From the NCBI GenBank assembly GCA_937973565.1, contig CALJKQ010000204.1:1-8611 (forward strand): a stretch of DNA of 8,611 nt, given 5' to 3'. Shown one piece after another: positions 6,126 to 8,611 of the stretch (position 1 is its first letter; each line of letters begins with the position of its first letter). This DNA comes from an uncultured Saprospiraceae bacterium. GTDB lineage: Bacteria > Bacteroidota > Bacteroidia > Chitinophagales > Saprospiraceae. A program made the translations under genes and the position numbers. The notes under the pieces were generated by a model. That model searched no databases, was not told the origin of the DNA, and saw only the letters and a list, made by a program, of their open reading frames with translations.

Positions 6126-7070
6126 ATGACTAAGCGATATATTTTCACAATTGGAGTTTTGTTTTCTACGGTGGTTGGCGCCATTGCTCAGGATGCCGCG
6201 GCTGCAGAAGCCACTGCTCCGGCTCAGAATGCCGATCTCAGCGACTGGGCATACAATAACATCTTCCTCATTCTGGCAGCTCTTATCGTCATCCTTACCC
6301 TCCTCATGCTGTATCGTGTTATGGGTTTGATGATCGACATGCAAAGGGCAAGATTTATCCAGGAGCATGGACTCGAGGCAGCGGAGAAAGCCAATATGCT
6401 CCAACCGGAGTCTGTTTGGAAGCGCTTTTACAAGTCTTTAACCAAAGCTACACCTCTCGAAAAAGAACAGGATATCGATCTGGGACACGACTACGATGGT
6501 ATCAGGGAACTGGACAATGCGCTTCCTCCCTGGTGGGTATGGATGTTTTACCTCACCATCTTGTTCTCTGGTGTATATCTCTGGTGGTACCACTGGTCTT
6601 CCAATGGAATTGACCAGATTAAAGAATATGAGATGGCAATGGAAGAAGGTCAAAAAGTCAAAGATGCCTACCTGGCAAAAATGGCAGATGCCATCAATGA
6701 GAATACGGTAACCGCAGCTACGGCTTCTGCAGATCTCGATGCCGGTAAAGCTACTTTTAAAACCTATTGCGCTGCTTGTCACCTGGAAACCGGTGCCGGC
6801 AATGTAGGTCCTAACCTTACCGACGAATATTGGATCCATGGTGGCGGAATCAAAAACGTTTTCAAAACCATCAAATACGGTGTACCTGCCAAGGGTATGA
6901 TTTCCTGGAAGGATCAGCTCAGACCTTCTGAAATGAAAAACGTGGCAAGTTACATCCTCACATTGCAAGGAACCAATCCACCCAATCCAAAAGAACCCCA
7001 GGGCGAAATTTGGAAGGAAGATGCAGCAGCAGCTAATCCTGCCGCTACCGACACAACTCAAACCAAATAA
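6126..7070 (+). CDS. ccoP: cbb3 oxidase subunit CcoP, monoheme cytochrome c with N-terminal extension
   Basis: This 314-residue subunit passes electrons into the cbb3 oxidase. Residues 1-21 look like a signal peptide or first membrane helix ending in AIAQ, then an Ala-rich stretch, then a membrane helix (about 43-66). The canonical CcoP start follows: YDGIRELDNALPPWW (123-137) and a helix (about 137-155). A coiled, charged linker leads to one cytochrome c domain with CAACH (215-219) and axial methionine M258 in KGMISW. The C-terminus is a low-complexity Pro/Ala/Thr tail (about 283-314). Proteobacterial CcoP carries two CxxCH motifs and lacks the long N-terminal extension; only one CxxCH is present here, a pattern I associate with Bacteroidota. 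The start at 6126 is 3 bp after the ccoQ stop. An intrinsic terminator follows. Confidence 0.93.
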   Translation: MTKRYIFTIGVLFSTVVGAIAQDAAAAEATAPAQNADLSDWAYNNIFLILAALIVILTLLMLYRVMGLMIDMQRARFIQEHGLEAAEKANMLQPESVWKRFYKSLTKATPLEKEQDIDLGHDYDGIRELDNALPPWWVWMFYLTILFSGVYLWWYHWSSNGIDQIKEYEMAMEEGQKVKDAYLAKMADAINENTVTAATASADLDAGKATFKTYCAACHLETGAGNVGPNLTDEYWIHGGGIKNVFKTIKYGVPAKGMISWKDQLRPSEMKNVASYILTLQGTNPPNPKEPQGEIWKEDAAAANPAATDTTQTK

Positions 7071-7078
7071 AACCGTAG

Positions 7079-7111
7079 GCAGGCCGGCGATTTGCCGGCC
7101 TGCTTTTGCTT
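7079..7111 (+). terminator. Rho-independent terminator after ccoP
   Basis: A perfect 10-bp GC-rich stem (GCAGGCCGGC, 7079-7088, with its complement at 7094-7103) has a 5-nt loop, GATTT, and is followed by TTTTGCTT. It can be extended by a G-U and an A-U pair. It begins 8 bp after the ccoP stop codon and separates the structural genes from ccoG. Confidence 0.85.
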
Positions 7112-7129
7112 AACCTGAGCAACAAAAAA

Positions 7130-7134
7130 AGGTG
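7130..7134 (+). promoter_or_regulatory. Shine-Dalgarno-like sequence for ccoG
   Basis: AGGTG lies 4 nt before the ATG at 7139, after a run of A. The other oxidase genes in this window lack such a sequence, so ccoG may have its own translation rate. Confidence 0.45.
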
Positions 7135-7138
7135 AATT

Positions 7139-8572
7139 ATGACAACAGAGAGAAAAGAAACCACCGAGGATTTTATTTACGCTACCGAAGAATTCAGAGA
7201 TTCCATTGCCACGGTTACCAAAGAAGGAAAAAGAATCTGGCTCTATCCTAAAAAACCATCGGGACGGTTTTTCAATTATCGGAAAATCGTAAGCTACTTC
7301 TTATTAATACTTCTTTTTGGAATGCCTTTCCTCAAAATCAATGGCAATCCTTTTATGATGTTCAATGTGCTGGAAAGAAAATTTGCTCTTTTTGGCGTCG
7401 TCTTCCATCCGCAGGATTTTCACTTGTTTTTGTTTACCATGCTTACGATGCTGGTATTCATCATCCTGTTTACCGTTATTTTCGGAAGATTGTTCTGCGG
7501 CTGGGTCTGCCCACAGACCATCTTTATGGAAATGGTTTATCGTCGCATTGAATATTTTATTGAAGGCGACTGGAATGCCCAAAAGAAACTGAATGAGGGT
7601 CCTTGGACGACTCAAAAACTCTTTAAGAAAACCATTAAACAAATACTGTTTTTTGGTATTGCTGTTTTAATCGCCAATACCTTTCTCAGTTATTTGATAG
7701 GTTACGAGGAAGTTTATAAAATTGCCTCTGATCCCATTGCCCAGCACTTGGGAGGCTTTGTGGCGATGATTGTTTTTTCATTCCTTTTTTATGGTGTGTT
7801 CGCTTTTATGAGAGAGCAGGTTTGCACAACCATCTGTCCATATGGCAGATTACAGGGTGTGATCCTGGATCTTAACTCTATTGTCATTTCCTATGACTGG
7901 AAAAGAGGTGAACCTCGTGGTAAAATCAAGAAGGGAGCAGAAGAAGATACTTCCATCCAAAGAGGAGATTGTGTAGACTGCGGACTTTGTATAAAAGTTT
8001 GTCCCACCGGCATCGACATCAGAAACGGCACCCAGTTGGAATGTGTCAACTGTACAGCGTGTATTGATGTTTGCGATGAAGTAATGGTCAAGACCAAAAG
8101 ACCCACAGGCTTGATCCGATATGACAGCCACAATGGCATAGCCAAAGGCGAACGAAAAATCTTTACACCCAGAACCATTGCATATAGCATTGTACTATTG
8201 GCCTTGATTGTGGTTAACTTCATATTACTGGGCAACAGATCCGATGTGGAGGTCTTGATACTGCACACACCGGGCACTCTGTTCCAGACTTCGCCGGATG
8301 GCTCTATTAGTAATTTATATAACTATACGCTTATCAATAAAACCAGCGAGGTGCAACACATCAGCCTTACCACCGATCATCCACACGCCAGCCTCGAATT
8401 TGTGGGTGTTAAAGACCTGGTAGTGCCCAAAGATTCAACCGTACATGGTTCCATGTTCATTAGAATACCCGAAAAAGAACTCAAAGACCGCAAAACAGAA
8501 ATCGACATTATTGTGAAAAGCAATGCTGACACAGAAGTAGTAGAAACCAATTTCTTAGGACCCTTTAAATAA
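7139..8572 (+). CDS. ccoG: cbb3 oxidase assembly protein CcoG, dicluster ferredoxin and cupric reductase
   Basis: This is a 477-residue membrane iron-sulfur protein. Helices are visible at about 50-65, 93-116, 165-187, 205-224 and 344-365. Cysteine motifs are CGWVCP (C120, C124), CTTICP (C229, C233) and two ferredoxin-type 4Fe-4S motifs: C278, C281, C284, C288 and C302, C305, C308, C312. The C-terminal part (about 370-477) is an immunoglobulin-like domain. The family member from Rhodobacter capsulatus reduces Cu(II) to Cu(I), which fits a role in preparing copper for CuB with CcoI. Both ferredoxin motifs are complete. It lies after the ccoP terminator with its own Shine-Dalgarno-like sequence and is followed 6 bp later by ccoH. 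The related name RdxA/FixG is used in some genomes. Confidence 0.95.
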   Translation: MTTERKETTEDFIYATEEFRDSIATVTKEGKRIWLYPKKPSGRFFNYRKIVSYFLLILLFGMPFLKINGNPFMMFNVLERKFALFGVVFHPQDFHLFLFTMLTMLVFIILFTVIFGRLFCGWVCPQTIFMEMVYRRIEYFIEGDWNAQKKLNEGPWTTQKLFKKTIKQILFFGIAVLIANTFLSYLIGYEEVYKIASDPIAQHLGGFVAMIVFSFLFYGVFAFMREQVCTTICPYGRLQGVILDLNSIVISYDWKRGEPRGKIKKGAEEDTSIQRGDCVDCGLCIKVCPTGIDIRNGTQLECVNCTACIDVCDEVMVKTKRPTGLIRYDSHNGIAKGERKIFTPRTIAYSIVLLALIVVNFILLGNRSDVEVLILHTPGTLFQTSPDGSISNLYNYTLINKTSEVQHISLTTDHPHASLEFVGVKDLVVPKDSTVHGSMFIRIPEKELKDRKTEIDIIVKSNADTEVVETNFLGPFK

Positions 8573-8578
8573 CTGATC

Positions 8579-8611
8579 ATGAAATTCAACTGGAGACACG
8601 GCATCGCTCTC
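8579..8611 (+). CDS. ccoH: CcoH/FixH family protein, N-terminal fragment cut by window end
   Basis: The reading frame opens with MKFNWRHGIAL, 11 codons before the window ends. It starts 6 bp after the ccoG stop codon. FixH/CcoH proteins in Bacteroidota typically begin with MKFNWG-type residues leading straight into a membrane helix, and ccoH normally follows ccoG. The assignment rests on this short start and on gene order. CcoH is a membrane protein needed for cbb3 assembly and is associated with the mature complex in some species. Confidence 0.75.
   Translation, partial: MKFNWRHGIAL

Noticed and set aside
6438..7061. Long minus-strand open frame of 207 codons opposite ccoP
   Set aside because: It lies entirely antisense to a well-supported ccoP gene and shows no recognisable family features.

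Overview
The window looks like a chromosomal segment from a member of the Bacteroidota. The reasons are the gene order of the cbb3 oxidase cluster, the fused CcoN-CcoO subunit, the extended single-heme CcoP, the near absence of Shine-Dalgarno sequences, and TAnnTTTG-like promoter elements. Genus or family cannot be assigned from the sequence alone.

Region 1 (1-920) is an accessory element. A minus-strand gene for a four-helix-bundle protein of the 23S rRNA intervening-sequence (S23/IVP) family lies between two GC-rich arrays built of strictly phased 7-bp units. Each array has two arms in opposite orientation that meet at a single A (positions 113 and 773). The right array has 21 heptamers on each side of that A. 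The first 129 bp of the window recur exactly at 661-789, so the gene sits between long direct repeats with a 660-bp period. The left array is cut by the window edge. This is the least explained part of the window and the best candidate for an undescribed element.

Region 2 (921-1024) is the ccoI leader. It holds a CRP/FNR-family-like palindrome and a candidate -7 box spaced as in a class II activated promoter.

Region 3 (1025-8611) is a cbb3-type (C-family heme-copper) cytochrome oxidase cluster, all on the plus strand: ccoI (copper P-type ATPase), ccoS, ccoNO (fused catalytic and monoheme cytochrome c subunits), ccoQ, ccoP (monoheme), ccoG (cupric reductase and assembly factor) and the first codons of ccoH. 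CcoI exports copper, CcoG probably reduces it, CcoS is needed for cofactor insertion, and CcoNO, CcoQ and CcoP form the proton-pumping oxidase that works at low oxygen. A perfect FNR box (TTGAT-N4-ATCAA) precedes ccoS, which fits oxygen-responsive control of ccoS-ccoNO-ccoQ-ccoP. A strong intrinsic terminator separates ccoP from ccoG, so the assembly genes may be expressed at a lower level or from another promoter. I saw no RNA genes, CRISPR array, transposase or integrase.
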